Position numbers and translations under genes: made by a program. This document shows positions 24,746 through 36,429 of a DNA stretch of 44,490 nucleotides, in pieces; within the stretch, counting starts at the first letter, position 1, and the number at the start of each line of letters is the position of its first letter. Source of the stretch: Saccoglossus kowalevskii (taxonomy: Eukaryota; Hemichordata; Enteropneusta; Harrimaniidae); the NCBI RefSeq assembly GCF_000003605.2, contig NW_003118611.1, positions 1 through 44,490 on the forward strand, read 5' to 3'. The notes beneath the pieces were generated by a model. That model had not been told where the DNA came from and ran no database searches. It worked only from the letters and a program-made list of their open reading frames with translations.

Positions 24746-24949
24746 TGCCACAGTAAGAAAATATGTCAAACCAAGGGTGTGGTTAACACATCCATATTTG
24801 CAGTGGATTGTCACATACCACAGTAACAAAATATGTCAAACCATGGGTGTTGTATACACATCCATATTTGCAGTGGATTGTCACATACCACAGTATGAAA
24901 ATATGTCAAACCAAGGGTGTGGTTAACACATCCATATTTGCAGTGGATT

Positions 24950-25155
24950 GTCACATACAACAGTATCGAATATGTCAAAACAAGGGTGTGGTTTACACAT
25001 CCATATTTGCAGTGGATTGTCACCACAGTAACAAAATATGTCAAACCAAGGGTGTGGTGAACACATCCATATTTGCAGTAGATTGTCACATACCACAGTA
25101 ACAAAATATGTCAAACCAAGGGTGTGGTTAACACATCCATATTTGCAGTGGATTG
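24950..25155. repeat. Three-monomer (about 205-bp) insertion relative to 28427
   Basis: The AGTATGAAAATATG monomers at 24893 and 28375 are 3482 bp apart, while sequence from 25,153 on matches at 3277. The difference of 205 equals 70 + 69 + 66. So this copy has an extra 69/66/70 trio, or the other lost it. Confidence 0.75.
25006..25071. repeat. 66-bp monomer, copy 2
   Basis: Same four-base deletion, directly after a 69-bp monomer. Confidence 0.92.
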
Positions 25156-26085
25156 TCGCATACAACAGTATCGAATATGTCAAACCAAGGGTGTGGTTTA
25201 CACATCCATATTTGCAGTGGATTGTCACATACTACAGTAACAAAATATGTCAAACCAAGGGTGTGGTTTACACATGCATATTTGCAGTTGATTGTCACAT
25301 ACCACAGTAACAAAATATGTCAAACCAAGGGTGTGGTTTACACATCCATATTTGCAGTGGATTGTCACATACCACAGTAACAAAATATGTCAAACCAAGG
25401 GTGTGGTTAACACATCCATATTTGCAGTAGATTGTCACATACCACAGTAACAAAATATGTCAAACCAAGGGTGTGGTTAACACATCCATATTTGCAGTGG
25501 ATTGTCACATACAACAGTATCGAATATGTCAAACCAAGGGTGTGGTTTACACATCCATATTTGCAGTGGATTGTCACCACAGTAACAAAATATGTCAAAC
25601 CAAGGGTGTGGTTAACACATCCATATTTGCAGTAGATTGTCACATACCACAGTAACAAAATATGTCAAACCAAGGGTGTGGTTAACATATCCATATTTGC
25701 AGTGGATTGTCACATACAACAATATCGAATATGTCAAACCAAGGGTGTGGTTTACACATCCATATTTGCAGTGGATTGTCACATACCCCAGTAATAAAAT
25801 ATGTCAAACCAAGGGTGTGGTTAACACATCCATATTTGCAGTAGATTGTCACATACCACAGTAACAAAATATGTCAAACCAAGGGTGTGGTTTACACATC
25901 CATATTTGCAGTGGATTGCCACATACCACATTAACAAAATATGTCAAACCAAGGGTGTGGTTAACACATCCATATTTGCAGTAGATTGTCACATACCACA
26001 GTAACAACATATGTCAAACCAAGGGTGTGGTTAACACATCCATATTTGCAGTGGATTGCTACATACCACATTAACAAAATATGTC
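25150..26085. repeat. Duplicated block N, copy 1
   Basis: Matches about 28427-29362 at offset 3277, through a 69-bp monomer, CATACTAC, ACATGCATATTTG, a 69/66 doublet and a second 69-bp monomer. The part from 25395 on is also repeated at 43410. Private changes include TTGTCGCATAC near 25156, CAACAATATCG near 25730 and CATACCCCAG near 25784. Confidence 0.8.
25560..25625. repeat. 66-bp monomer, copy 3
   Basis: Same four-base deletion after a 69-bp monomer. It is the counterpart of the copies at 28837 and 43575 in duplicated blocks. Confidence 0.92.
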
Positions 26086-26275
26086 AAACCAAGGGTGTGG
26101 TTAACACATCCATATTTGCAGTAGATTGTCACATACCACAGTAACAAAATATGTCAAAACAAGGGTGTGGTTTACACATCCATATTTGCAGTGGATTGTC
26201 ACATTCTACAGTAACAAAATATGTCAAACCAAGGGTGTGGTTTACACATCCATATTTGCAGTAGATTGCCACATA

Positions 26276-27000
26276 CCACATTAACAAAATATATCAAACC
26301 ATGGGTGTAGTTAACACATCCATATTTGCAGTGGATTGCCACATACCACAGTAACAAAATATGTCAAACCAAGGGCGTGGTTAACACACCTATATTTGCC
26401 GTGGATTGCTACATACCACATTAACAAAATATGTCAAACCAAGGGTGTGGTTTACACATCCATATTTGCAGTAGATTGTCACATACCACAGTAACAAAAT
26501 ATGTCAAACCAAGGGTGTGGTTTACACATCCATATTTGCAGTAGATTGTCACATACCACAGTAACAAAATATGTCAAACCAAGGGTGTGGTTAACACATC
26601 CATATTTGCAGTGGATTGTCACATACAACAGTATCGAATATGTCAAACCAAGGGTGTGGTTTACACATCCATATTTGCAGTGGATTGTCACCACAGTAAC
26701 AAAATATGTCAAACTAAGGGTGTGGTTAACACATCCATATTTGCAGTGGATTGTCACATACCACAGTAACAAAATATGTCAAACGAAGGGTGTGGTTAAC
26801 ACATCCATATTTGCAGTGGATTGTCACATACAACAGTATCGAATATGTCAAACCAAGGGTGTGGTTTACACATCCATATTTGCAGTGGATTGTCACATAC
26901 CACAGTAACAAAATATGTCAAACCAAGGGTGTGGTTAACACATCCATATTTGCAGTAGATTGTCACATACCACAGTAACAAAATATGTCAAACCAAGGGT
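26276..27000. repeat. Ordinary right-domain monomers with a 69/66 trio
   Basis: About ten monomers, including ATATATCAAACCATGG near 26290, GGGCGTGGTTAACACACC near 26368, and a 69/66/70/69 run at 26,605-26,880 that resembles 25,490-25,765 (offset about 1114). Only satellite is seen. Confidence 0.7.
26674..26739. repeat. 66-bp monomer, copy 4
   Basis: Same four-base deletion after a 69-bp monomer, with a private AAACTAAGG. Confidence 0.92.
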
Positions 27001-27490
27001 GTGGTTTACACATCCATATTTGCAGTGGATTGCCACATACCACATTAACAAAATATATCAAACCAAGGGTGTAGTTAACACATCCATATGTGCAGTGGAT
27101 TGCCACATACCACAGTAACAAAATATGTCAAACCAAGGGCGAGGTTAACACACCTATACTTGCAGTGGATTGCTACATACCACATTAACAAAATATGTCA
27201 AACCAAGGGTGTGGTTAACACATCCATATTTGCAGTAGATTGTCACATACCACAGTAACAAAATATGTCAAACCAAGGGTGTGGTTAACACATCCATATT
27301 TGCAGTGGATTGCTACATACCACATTAACAAAATATGTCAAACCAAGTGTGTGGTTAACACATCCATATTTGCAGTAGATTGTCACATACCACAGTAACA
27401 AACTATGTCAAACCAAGGGTGTGGTTTACACATCCATATTTGCAGTAGATTGTCACATACCACAGTAACAAAATATGTCAAACCAAGGGT
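27001..27490. repeat. Seven-monomer unit U, copy 1 (490 bp)
   Basis: Seven 70-bp monomers with ATATATCAAACC, CATATGTGCAG, GGGCGAGG with ACACCTATACTTGC, and two CATTAAC monomers. Repeated directly at 27491 with few differences (AAGTGTGTGG near 27348 and AACTATG near 27403 are private here). A related segment lies at 34373. Confidence 0.85.
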
Positions 27491-27980
27491 GTGGTTTACA
27501 CATCCATATTTGCAGTGGATTGCCACATACCACATTAACAAAATATATCAAACCAAGGGTGTAGTTAACACATCCATATGTGCAGTGGATTGCCACATAC
27601 CACAGTAACAAAATATGTCAAACCAAGGGCGAGGTTAACACACCTATACTTGCAGTGGATTGCTACATACCACATTAACAAAATATGTCAAACCAAGGGT
27701 GTGGTTAACACATCCATATTTGCAGTAGATTGTCACATACCACAGTAACAAAATATGTCAAACCAAGGGTGTGGTTAACACATCCATATTTGCAGTGGAT
27801 TGCTACATACCACATTAACAAAATATGTCAAACCAAGGGTGTGGTTAACACATCCATATTTGCAGTAGATTGTCACATACCACAGTAACAAAATATGTCA
27901 AAACAAGGGTGTGGTTTACACATCCATATTTGCAGTGGATTGTCACATACTACAGTAACAAAATATGTCAAACCAAGGGT
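27491..27980. repeat. Seven-monomer unit U, copy 2 (490 bp)
   Basis: Directly follows copy 1 at a spacing of exactly 7 x 70. It keeps every marker of copy 1 in its first half and ends by running into the AAAACAAGG segment. Confidence 0.85.
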
Positions 27981-28225
27981 GTGGTTTACACATCCATATT
28001 TGCAGTAGATTGCCACATACCACAGTAACAAAATATGTCAAACCAAGGGTGTGGTTTTCACTTGCATATTTGCAGTAGATTGTCACATACCACAGTAACA
28101 AAATATGTCAAACCAAGGGTGTGGTTAACACATCTATATTTGGAGTAGATTATCACATACCACAGTAACAAAATATGTCAAACCATGGGTGTGGTTTACA
28201 CATCCATATTTGCAGCGGATTGTCA
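27898..28225. repeat. Segment Q, copy 2
   Basis: Same ordered variants as the other Q copies, with a private GTTTTCACTTGC near 28053. Ends with CCATGGG and CAGCGGATTG, as copy 1 does. Confidence 0.75.
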
Positions 28226-28426
28226 CATACTACAGTAACAAAATATGTCAAACCAAGGGTGTGGTTTACACATGCATATTTGCAGTAGATTGTCACATAC
28301 CACAGTAACAAAATATGTCAAACCAAGGGTGTGGTTTACACATCCATATTTGCAGTGGATTGTCACATACCACAGTATGAAAATATGTCAAACCAAGGGT
28401 GTGGTTAACACATCCATATTTGCAGT

Positions 28427-29362
28427 GGATTGTCACATACAACAGTATCGAATATGTCAAACCAAGGGTGTGGTTTACACATCCATATTTGCAGTGGATT
28501 GTCACATACTACAGTAACAAAATATGTCAAACCAAGGGTGTGGTTTACACATGCATATTTGCAGTTGATTGTCACATACCACAGTAACAAAATATGTCAA
28601 ACCAAGGGTGTGGTTTACACATCCATATTTGCAGTGGATTGTCACATACCACAGTAACAAAATATGTCAAACCAAGGGTGTGGTTAACACATCCATATTT
28701 GCAGTAGATTGTCACATACCACAGTAACAAAATATGTCAAACCAAGGGTGTGGTTAACACATCCATATTTGCAGTGGATTGTCACATACAACAGTATCGA
28801 ATATGTCAAACCAAGGGTGTGGTTTACACATCCATATTTGCAGTGGATTGTCACCACAGTAACAAAAGATGTCAAACCAAGGGTGTGGTTAACACATCCA
28901 TATTTGCAGTAGATTGTCACATACCACAGTAACAAAATATGTCAAACCAAGGGTGTGGTTAACACATCCATATTTGCAGTGGATTGTCACATACAACAGT
29001 ATCGAATATGTCAAACCAAGGGTGTGGTTTACACATCCATATTTGCAGTGGATTGTCACATACCACAGTAATAAAATATGTCAAACCAAGGGTGTGGTTA
29101 ACACATCCATATTTGCAGTAGATTGTCACATACCACAGTAACAAAATATGTCAAACCAAGGGTGTGGTTTACACATCCATATTTGCAGTGGATTGCCACA
29201 TACCACATTAACAAAATATGTCAAACCAAGGGTGTGGTTAACACATCCATATTTGCAGTAGATTGTCACATACCACAGTAACAAAATATGTCAAACCAAG
29301 GGTGTGGTTAACACATCCATATTTGCAGTGGATTGCTACATACCACATTAACAAAATATGTC
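28427..29362. repeat. Duplicated block N, copy 2
   Basis: Counterpart of 25150-26085. It then skips two monomers relative to copy 1 and continues into the AAAACAAGG segment. Confidence 0.8.
28837..28902. repeat. 66-bp monomer, copy 5
   Basis: Same four-base deletion after a 69-bp monomer, with a private AAAAGATGTC. Confidence 0.92.
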
Positions 29363-29690
29363 AAAACAAGGGTGTGGTTTACACATCCATATTTGCAGTG
29401 GATTGTCACATACTACAGTAACAAAATATGTCAAACCAAGGGTGTGGTTTACACATCCATATTTGCAGTAGATTACCACATACCACAGTAACAAAATATG
29501 TCAAACCAAGGGTGTGGTTTACACATGCATATTTGCAGTAGATTGTCACATACCACAGTAACAAAATATGTCAAACCAAGGGTGTGGTTAACACATCTAT
29601 ATTTGGAGTAGATTATCACATACCACAGTAACAAAATATGTCAAACCATGGGTGTGGTTTACACATCCATATTTGCAGTGGATTGTCACA
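29360..29690. repeat. Segment Q, copy 3
   Basis: Same ordered variants, with a private GATTACCAC near 29473. Confidence 0.75.
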
Positions 29691-30750
29691 TACCACAGTA
29701 ACAAAATATGTCAAACCAAGGGTGTGGTTAACACATCCATATTTGCAGTAGATTGTCACATACAACAGTATCGAATATGTCAAACCAAGGGTGTGGTTTA
29801 CACATCCATATTTGCAGTGGATTGTCACCACAGTAACAAAATATATGTCAAACCAAGGGTGTGGTTAACACATCCATATTTGCAGTAGATTGTCACATAC
29901 CACAGTAACAAAATATGTCAAATCAAGGGTGTGGTTAACACATCCATATTTGCAGTGGATTGTCACATATAACAGTATCGAATATGTCAAACCAAGGGTG
30001 TGGTTTACACATCCATATTTGCAGTGGATTGTCACATACCACAGTAACAAAATATGTCAAACCAAGGGGTGTGGTTAACACATCCATATTTGCAGTAGAT
30101 TGTCACATACCACAGTAACAAAATATGTCAAACCAAGGGTGTGGTTTTTACACATCCATATTTGCAGTGGATTGCTACATACCACATTAACAAAATATGT
30201 CAAACCAAGGGTGTGGTTAACACATCCATATTTGCAGTAGATTGTCACATACCACAGTAACAAAATATGTCAAACCAAGGGTGTGGTTAACACATCCATA
30301 TTTGCAGTGGATTGCTACATACCACATTAACAAAATATGTCAAACCAAGGGTGTGGTTAACACATCCATATTTGCAGTAGATTGTCACATACCACAGTAA
30401 CAAAATATGTCAAACCAAGGGTGTGGTTAACACATCCATATTTGCAGTGGATTGCTACATACCACATTAACAAAATATGTCAAACCAAGGGTGTGGTTAA
30501 ACACATCCATATTTGCAGTAGATTGTCACATACCACAGTAACAAAATATGTCAAAACAAGGGTGTGGTTTACACATCCATATTTGCAGTGGATTGTCACA
30601 TACTACAGTAACAAAATATGTCAAACCAAGGGTGTGGTTTACACATCCATATTTGCAGTAGATTGCCACATACCACAGTAACAAAATATGTCAAACCAAG
30701 GGTGTGGTTTTCACATGCATATTTGCAGTAGATTGTCACATACCACAGTA
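29691..30750. repeat. Right-domain monomers with several small insertions
   Basis: About fifteen monomers, including a 69/66 doublet at 29770-29878 and a second 69-bp monomer near 29980. Small insertions are frequent: ATATATG near 29843, AAGGGGTG near 30066, GTTTTTACAC near 30147 and GTTAAACAC near 30500. Between 30,180 and 30,530 GTAG/CAGTAAC monomers alternate with GCTAC/CATTAAC monomers at a 140-bp period. No other sequence is present. Confidence 0.75.
29811..29878. repeat. 66-bp monomer, copy 6, with a 2-bp insertion
   Basis: Same four-base deletion after a 69-bp monomer, but AAAATATATG carries an extra AT, giving a net length of 68. Confidence 0.9.
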
Positions 30751-31535
30751 ACAAAATATGTCAAACCAAGGGTGTGGTTAACACATCCATATTTGCAGTG
30801 GATTGTCACATACCACAGTAACAAAATATGTCAAACCAAGGGTGTAGTTAACACATCCATATTTGCAGTAGATTATCACATACAACAGTATCGAATATGT
30901 CAAACCAAGGGTGTGGTTTACACATCCATATTTGCAGTGGATTGTCACATACCACAGTAACAAAATATGTCAAACCAAGGGTGTGGTTTACACATCCATA
31001 TTTGCAGTAGATTGCCACATACCACAGAAACAAAATATGTCAAACCAAGGGTGTGGTTTACACATCCATATTTGCAGTGGATTGTCACATACCACAGTAA
31101 CAAAATATGTCAAACCAAGGGTGTAGTTAACACATCCATATTTGCAGTAGATTGTCACATACAACAGTATCGAATATGTCAAACCAAGGGTGTGGTTTAC
31201 ACATGCATATTTGCAGTGGATTGTCACATACCACAGTAACAAAATATGTCAAACCAAGGGTGTAGTTAACACATCCATATTTGCAGTAGATTGTCACATA
31301 CCACAGGAAAAAAATATGTCAAACCAAGGGTGGGGTTTACACATCAATATTTGCAGTAGATTGTCACATACCACAGTAACAAAATATGTCAAACCAAGGG
31401 TGTGGTTTACACATCCATATTTGCAGTGGATTGTCACATACAACAGTATCGAATATGTCAAACCAAGGGTGTGGTTTACACATCCATATTTGCAGTGGAT
31501 TGTCACATACCACAGTAACAAAATATGTCAAACCA
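30750..31535. repeat. Duplicated block S, copy 1
   Basis: Matches about 38996-39781 at offset 8246 (118 monomers minus 14 bases). It includes GATTATCACATACAAC with a 69-bp monomer, CAGAAACAAAATATG, ACATGCATATTTG, CAGGAAAAAAATATG and ACATCAATATTTG. Its second half is also repeated locally at +558. Confidence 0.78.
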
Positions 31536-31858
31536 AGGGTGTGGTTTACACATCCATATTTGCAGTAGATTGCCACATACCACTGAAACAAAATATGTCA
31601 AACCAAGGGTGTGGTTTACACATCCATATTTGCAGTGGATTGTCACATACCACAGTAACAAAATATGTCAAACCAAGGGTGTAGTTAACACATCCATATT
31701 TGCAGTAGATTGTCACATACAACAGTATCGAATATGTCAAACCAAAGGTGTGGTTTACACATGCATATTTGCAGTGGATTGTCACATATCACAGTAACAA
31801 AATATGTCAAACCAAGGGTGTAGTTAACACATCCATATTTGCAGTAGATTGTCACATA
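31518..31858. repeat. Local 558-bp-spaced repeat of 30960-31300
   Basis: Repeats the preceding segment at eight monomers minus two bases. Private changes are ACCACTGAAAC near 31582, CCAAAGGTG near 31744 and CATATCACAG near 31787. Confidence 0.78.
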
Positions 31859-31899
31859 CCACAGGAAAAAAATATGTCAAACCAAGGGTGGGGTTTACA

Positions 31900-32484
31900 C
31901 ATCCATATTTGCAGTGGATTGCCACATACCACAGTAAAAAACTATGTCAAACCAAGGGTGGGGTTTACACATCCATATTTGGAGTAGATTATCACATACC
32001 ACAGTAACAAAATATGTCAAACCAAGGGTGTGGTTAACACATCCATATTTGCAGTGGATTGTCACATACCACAGTAACAAAATATGTCAAACCAAGGGTG
32101 TAGTTAACACATCCATATTTGCAGTAGATTGTCACATACAACAGTATCGAATATGTCAAACCAAGGGTGCGGTTTACACATCCATATTTGCAGTGGATTG
32201 TCACATACCACAGTAACAAAATATGTCAAACCAAGGGTGTGGTTAACACATCCATATTTGCAGTGGATTGTCACATACAACAGTATCGAATATGTCAAAC
32301 CATGGGTGTTGTTTACACATCCATATTTGCAGTAGATTGTCACATACCACAGTAACAAAATATGTTAAACCAAGGGTGTGGTTTACACATCCATATTTGC
32401 AGTGGATTGCCACATACCACATTAACAAAATATGTCAAACCAAGGGTGTAGTTAACACATCCATATTTGCAGTGGATTGTCACA
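31900..32484. repeat. Duplicated block T, copy 1
   Basis: Matches about 40637-41298 at offset 8737, through AAAAAACTATG, TTTGGAGTAGATTATC, a 69-bp monomer with GTGCGG, and a second 69-bp monomer with CCATGGGTGTTG. The downstream copy has one extra monomer after about 41,097. Confidence 0.78.
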
Positions 32485-34372
32485 TACCACAGTAACAAAA
32501 TATGTCAAACCAAGGGTGTGGTTAACACATCCATATTTGCAGTGGATTGCTACATACCACATTAACAAAATATGTCAAACCAAGGGTGTGGTTAACACAT
32601 CCATATTTGCAGTAGATTGTCACATACCACAGTAACAAAATATGTCAAACCAAGGGTGTGGTTAACACATCCATATTTGCAGTGGCTTGTCACATACAAC
32701 AGTAACAAAATATGTCAAACCAAGGGTGTGGTTTACACATCCATATTTGCAGTAGATTGCCACATACCACAGTAATAAAATATGTTAAACCAAGGGTGTG
32801 GTTTACACATCCATATTTGCAGTGGATTGCCACATACCACATTAACAAAATATGTCAAACCAAGGGTGTAGTTAACACATCCATATTTGCAGTGGATTGT
32901 CACATACCACAGTAACAAAATATGTCTAACCAAGTGTGTGGTTAACACATCCATATGTGCAGTGGATTGCTACATACCACATTAACAAAATATGTCAAAC
33001 CAAGGGTGTGGTTAACACATCCATATTTGCAGTAGATTGTCACATACCACAGTAACAAAATATGTCAAACCAAGGGTGTGGTTAACACATCCATATTTGC
33101 AGTGGCTTGTCACATACAACAGTAACAAAATATGGCAAACCAAAAGTGTCGTTAACACACCCATATTTGCAGTGGATTGTCACATACAACAGTAACAAAA
33201 TATGTCAAACCAAGGGTATGGCTTACACATGCATATTTGCTGTGGATTGTCACATACAACAGTAACAAAATATGTCAAACCAAGGGTGCGGTTAACACAT
33301 CCATATTTGCAGTAGATTGCCACATACCACAGTAACAAAATATGTCAAACCAAGGGTGTGGTTTACACATGCATATTTGCAGTAGATTGTCACATACCAC
33401 AGTAACAAAATATGTCAAACCAAGGGTGTGGATTACACATGCATATTTGCAGTAGATTGTCACATACCACAGTAACAAAATATGACAAACCAAGGGTGTG
33501 GTTTACACATCCGTATTTGCAGTGGATTGTCACATATCACAGTAACAAAATATGTCAAACCAAGGGTGTGGTTTACACATCCATATTTGCAGTGGATTGT
33601 CACATACCACAGTAACAAAATATGTCAAACCAAGGGTGTGGTTAACACACCCATATTTGCAGTGGATTGTCACATACAACAGTATCGAATATGTCAAACC
33701 AAGGGTGTGGTTTACACATCCATATTTGCAGTGGATTGTCACATAGCACAGTAACAAAATATGTCAAACCAAGGGTGTGGTTAACACATCCATATTTGCA
33801 GTAGATTGTCACATACCACAGTAACAAAATATGTTAAACCAAGGGTGTGGTTTACACATCCATATTTGCAGTGGATTGCCACATACCACATTAACAAAAT
33901 ATGTCAAACCAAGGGTGTAGTTAACACATCCATATTTGCAGTAGATTGTCACATACCACAGTAACAAAATATGTCAGACCAAGGGTGTGGTTAACACATC
34001 CATATTTGCAGTGGCTTGTCACATACAACAGTAACAAAATATGTCAAACCAAGGGTGTGGTTTACACATCCATATTTGCAGTGGATTGTCACATACCACA
34101 GTAACAAAATATGTCAAACCAAGGGTGTGGTTAACACACCCATATTTGCAGTGGATTGTCACATACAACAGTATCGAATATGTCAAACCAAGGGTGTGGT
34201 TTACACATCCATATTTGCAGTGGATTGTCACATAGCACAGTAACAAATATGTCAAACCAAGGGTGTGGTTACACATCCATATTTGCAGTAGATTGTCACA
34301 TACCACAGTAACAAAATATGTCAAACCAAGGGTGTGGTTTACACATCCATATTTGCAGTGGATTGCCACATA
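32485..34372. repeat. Right-domain monomers with short local repeats
   Basis: About 27 monomers. GTGGCTTGTCACATACAAC occurs near 32680, 33100 and 34010; the first two mark a 420-bp (six-monomer) repeat. A 69-bp monomer followed by CATAGCACAG occurs near 33680 and 34170, giving a 489-bp repeat of 33540-33750 at 34029-34240. Two single-base losses lie near 34246 and 34267. ATATGACAAACC near 33482 and ATATGGCAAACC near 33132 are private changes. Nothing but satellite is seen. Confidence 0.72.
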
Positions 34373-34773
34373 CCACATTAACAAAATATATCAAACCAAG
34401 GGTGTAGTTAACACATCCATATTTGCAGTGGATTGCCACATACCACAGTAACAAAATATGTCAAACCAAGGGCGTGGTTAACACACCTATACTTGCAGTG
34501 GATTGCTACATACCACATTAACAAAATATGTCAAACCAAGGGTGTGGTTAACACATCCATATTTGCAGTAGATTGTCACATACCACAGTAACAAAATATG
34601 TCAAACCAAGGGTGAGGTTAACACATCCATATTTGCAGTGGATTGCTACATACCACATTAACAAAATATGTCAAACCAAGTGTGTGGTTAACACATCCAT
34701 ATTTGCAGTAGATTGTCACATACCACAGTAACAAACTATGTCAAACCAAGGGTGTGGTTTACACATCCATATT
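34373..34773. repeat. Distant relative of unit U
   Basis: Matches about 27040-27440 at offset about 7333, sharing ATATATCAAACC, ACACCTATACTTGC, AAGTGTGTGG and AACTATG. It has GGGCGTGG where U has GGGCGAGG, and CATATTTGC where U has CATATGTGC. The shared AAGTGTGTGG/AACTATG pair shows it derives from the lineage of copy 1, not copy 2. Confidence 0.72.
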
Positions 34774-34989
34774 TGCAGTGGATTGTCACATTCTACAGTA
34801 ACAAAATATGTCAAACCAAGGGTGTGGTTTACACATCCATATTTGCAGTAGATTGTCACATACCACAGTAACAAAATATGTCAAACCAAGGTTGTGGTTT
34901 ACACATCGATATCTGCAGTGGATTGCCACATACAACAGTAACAGAATATGTCAAACCAAGGGTGTGGTTTACACATCCATATTTGCAGT

Positions 34990-36240
34990 AGATTGTCACA
35001 TACCACAGTAACAAAATATGTCAAACCAAGGGTGTGGGTTACACATCCATATTTGCAGTGGATTGCTACATACCACAGTAAAAAAATATGTCAAACCAAG
35101 GGTGTGGTTTACACATCCATATTTTCAGTAGATTGTCACATACCACAGTAACAAAATATGTCAAACCAAGGGTGTGGGTAACACATCCATATTTGCAGTA
35201 GATTGTCACATACCACAGTAACAAAATATGTCAAACCAAGGGTGTGGGTTACACATCCATATTTTCAGTAGATTGTCACATACCACAGTAACAAAATATG
35301 TCAAACCAAGGGTGTGCTTAACACATCCATATTTGCAGTAGATTGTCACATACCACAGTAACAAAATATGTCAAACCAAGGGTGTAGTTAACACATCCAT
35401 ATTTGCAGTAGATTGTCACATACCACAGGAAAAAAATATGTCAAACCAAGGGTGGGGTTTACACATCAATATTTGCAGTAGATTGTCACATACCACAGTA
35501 ACAAAATATGTCAAACCAAGGGTGTGGTTTACACATCCATATTTGCAGTGGATTGTCACATACCACATTAACAAAATATGTCAAACCAAGGGTGTGGTTA
35601 ACACATCCATATTTGCAGTAGATTGTCACATACAACAGTAACAAAATATGTCAAACCAAGGGTGTGGTTAACACATCCATATTTGCAGTGGATTGTCACA
35701 TACCACAGTAACAAAATATGTCAAACCAAGGCTGTGGTTTACACATCCATATTTGCAGTGGATTGCCACATACCACAGTAAAAAACTATGTCAAACCAAG
35801 GGTGGGGTTTACACATCCATATTTGGAGTAGATTATCACATACCACAGTAACAAAATATGTCAAACCAAGGGTGTGGTTAACACATCCATATTTGCAGTG
35901 GATTGTCACATACCACAGTAACAAAATATGTCAAACCAAGGGTGTAGTTAACACATCCATATTTGCAGTAGATTGTCACATACCACAGTAACAAAATATG
36001 TCAAACCAAGGGTGTGGTTTACACATCTATATTTGCAGTGGATTGTCACATACCACAGTAACAAAATATGTCAAACCAAGGGGGTAGTTAACACATCCAT
36101 ATTTGCAGTGGATTGTCACATACAACAGTATCGAATATGTCAAACCAAGGGTGCGGTTTACACATCCATATTTGCAGTGGATTGTCACATACCACAGTAA
36201 CAAAATATGTCAAACCAAGGGTGTGGTTAACACATCCATA
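34990..36240. repeat. Right-domain higher-order unit R, copy 1 (1.25 kb)
   Basis: Matches about 36670-37920 at offset 1680 or 1681. Ordered markers: GTGTGGGTTAC, CAGTAAAAAAATATG, ATTTTCAGTAG, GTGTGGGTAAC, GTGTGCTTAAC, CAGGAAAAAAATATG with GGTGGGG and ACATCAATATTTG, CATTAAC, AAGGCTGTGG, AAAAAACTATG, TTTGGAGTAGATTATC, ATCTATATTTGC, GGGGGTAG, 69-bp monomer with GTGCGG. Confidence 0.82.
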
Positions 36241-36429
36241 TTTGCAGTAGATTGTCACATACAACAGTAACAAAATATGTCAAACCAAGGGTGTGGGTTA
36301 CACATCCATATTTTCAGTAGATTGTCACATACCACAGTAACAAAATATGTCAAACCAAAGGGTGTGCTTAACACATCCATATTTGCAGTAGATTGTCACA
36401 TACCACAGTAACAAAATATGTCAAACCCA

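Larger units (their letters stand above)
1..24750. repeat. Left subarray domain
   Basis: This part of the array is marked by variants rare or absent to its right: TTTACATATCC, CATGCCACAG, GGGCGTGG, TATCGAC in the 69-bp monomers, GTCGTTAAC and ACACAATATG. It is a mosaic of duplicated blocks of 0.4-1.5 kb at many spacings (about 908, 1119, 1955, 3352, 4190, 4540, 4679, 6845 and 7685 bp), each close to a whole number of monomers. The 66-bp monomer appears only once here, at 20882. The right limit is where the last block of left-type variants ends, just after 24,745. Confidence 0.75.

Noticed and set aside
31190-31684. Longest open reading frame (164 codons), and hundreds of 61-145-codon frames on both strands
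   Set aside because: They are products of the repeat period. Because 70 leaves remainder 1 on division by 3, the TAA in CAGTAAC recurs in each frame every 210 bases, giving 67-codon frames. Each 69-bp monomer keeps frame and lacks that stop, so frames with one or more of them are longer. The same sequence is open in several frames on both strands, with no initiation context, splice structure or known domain.
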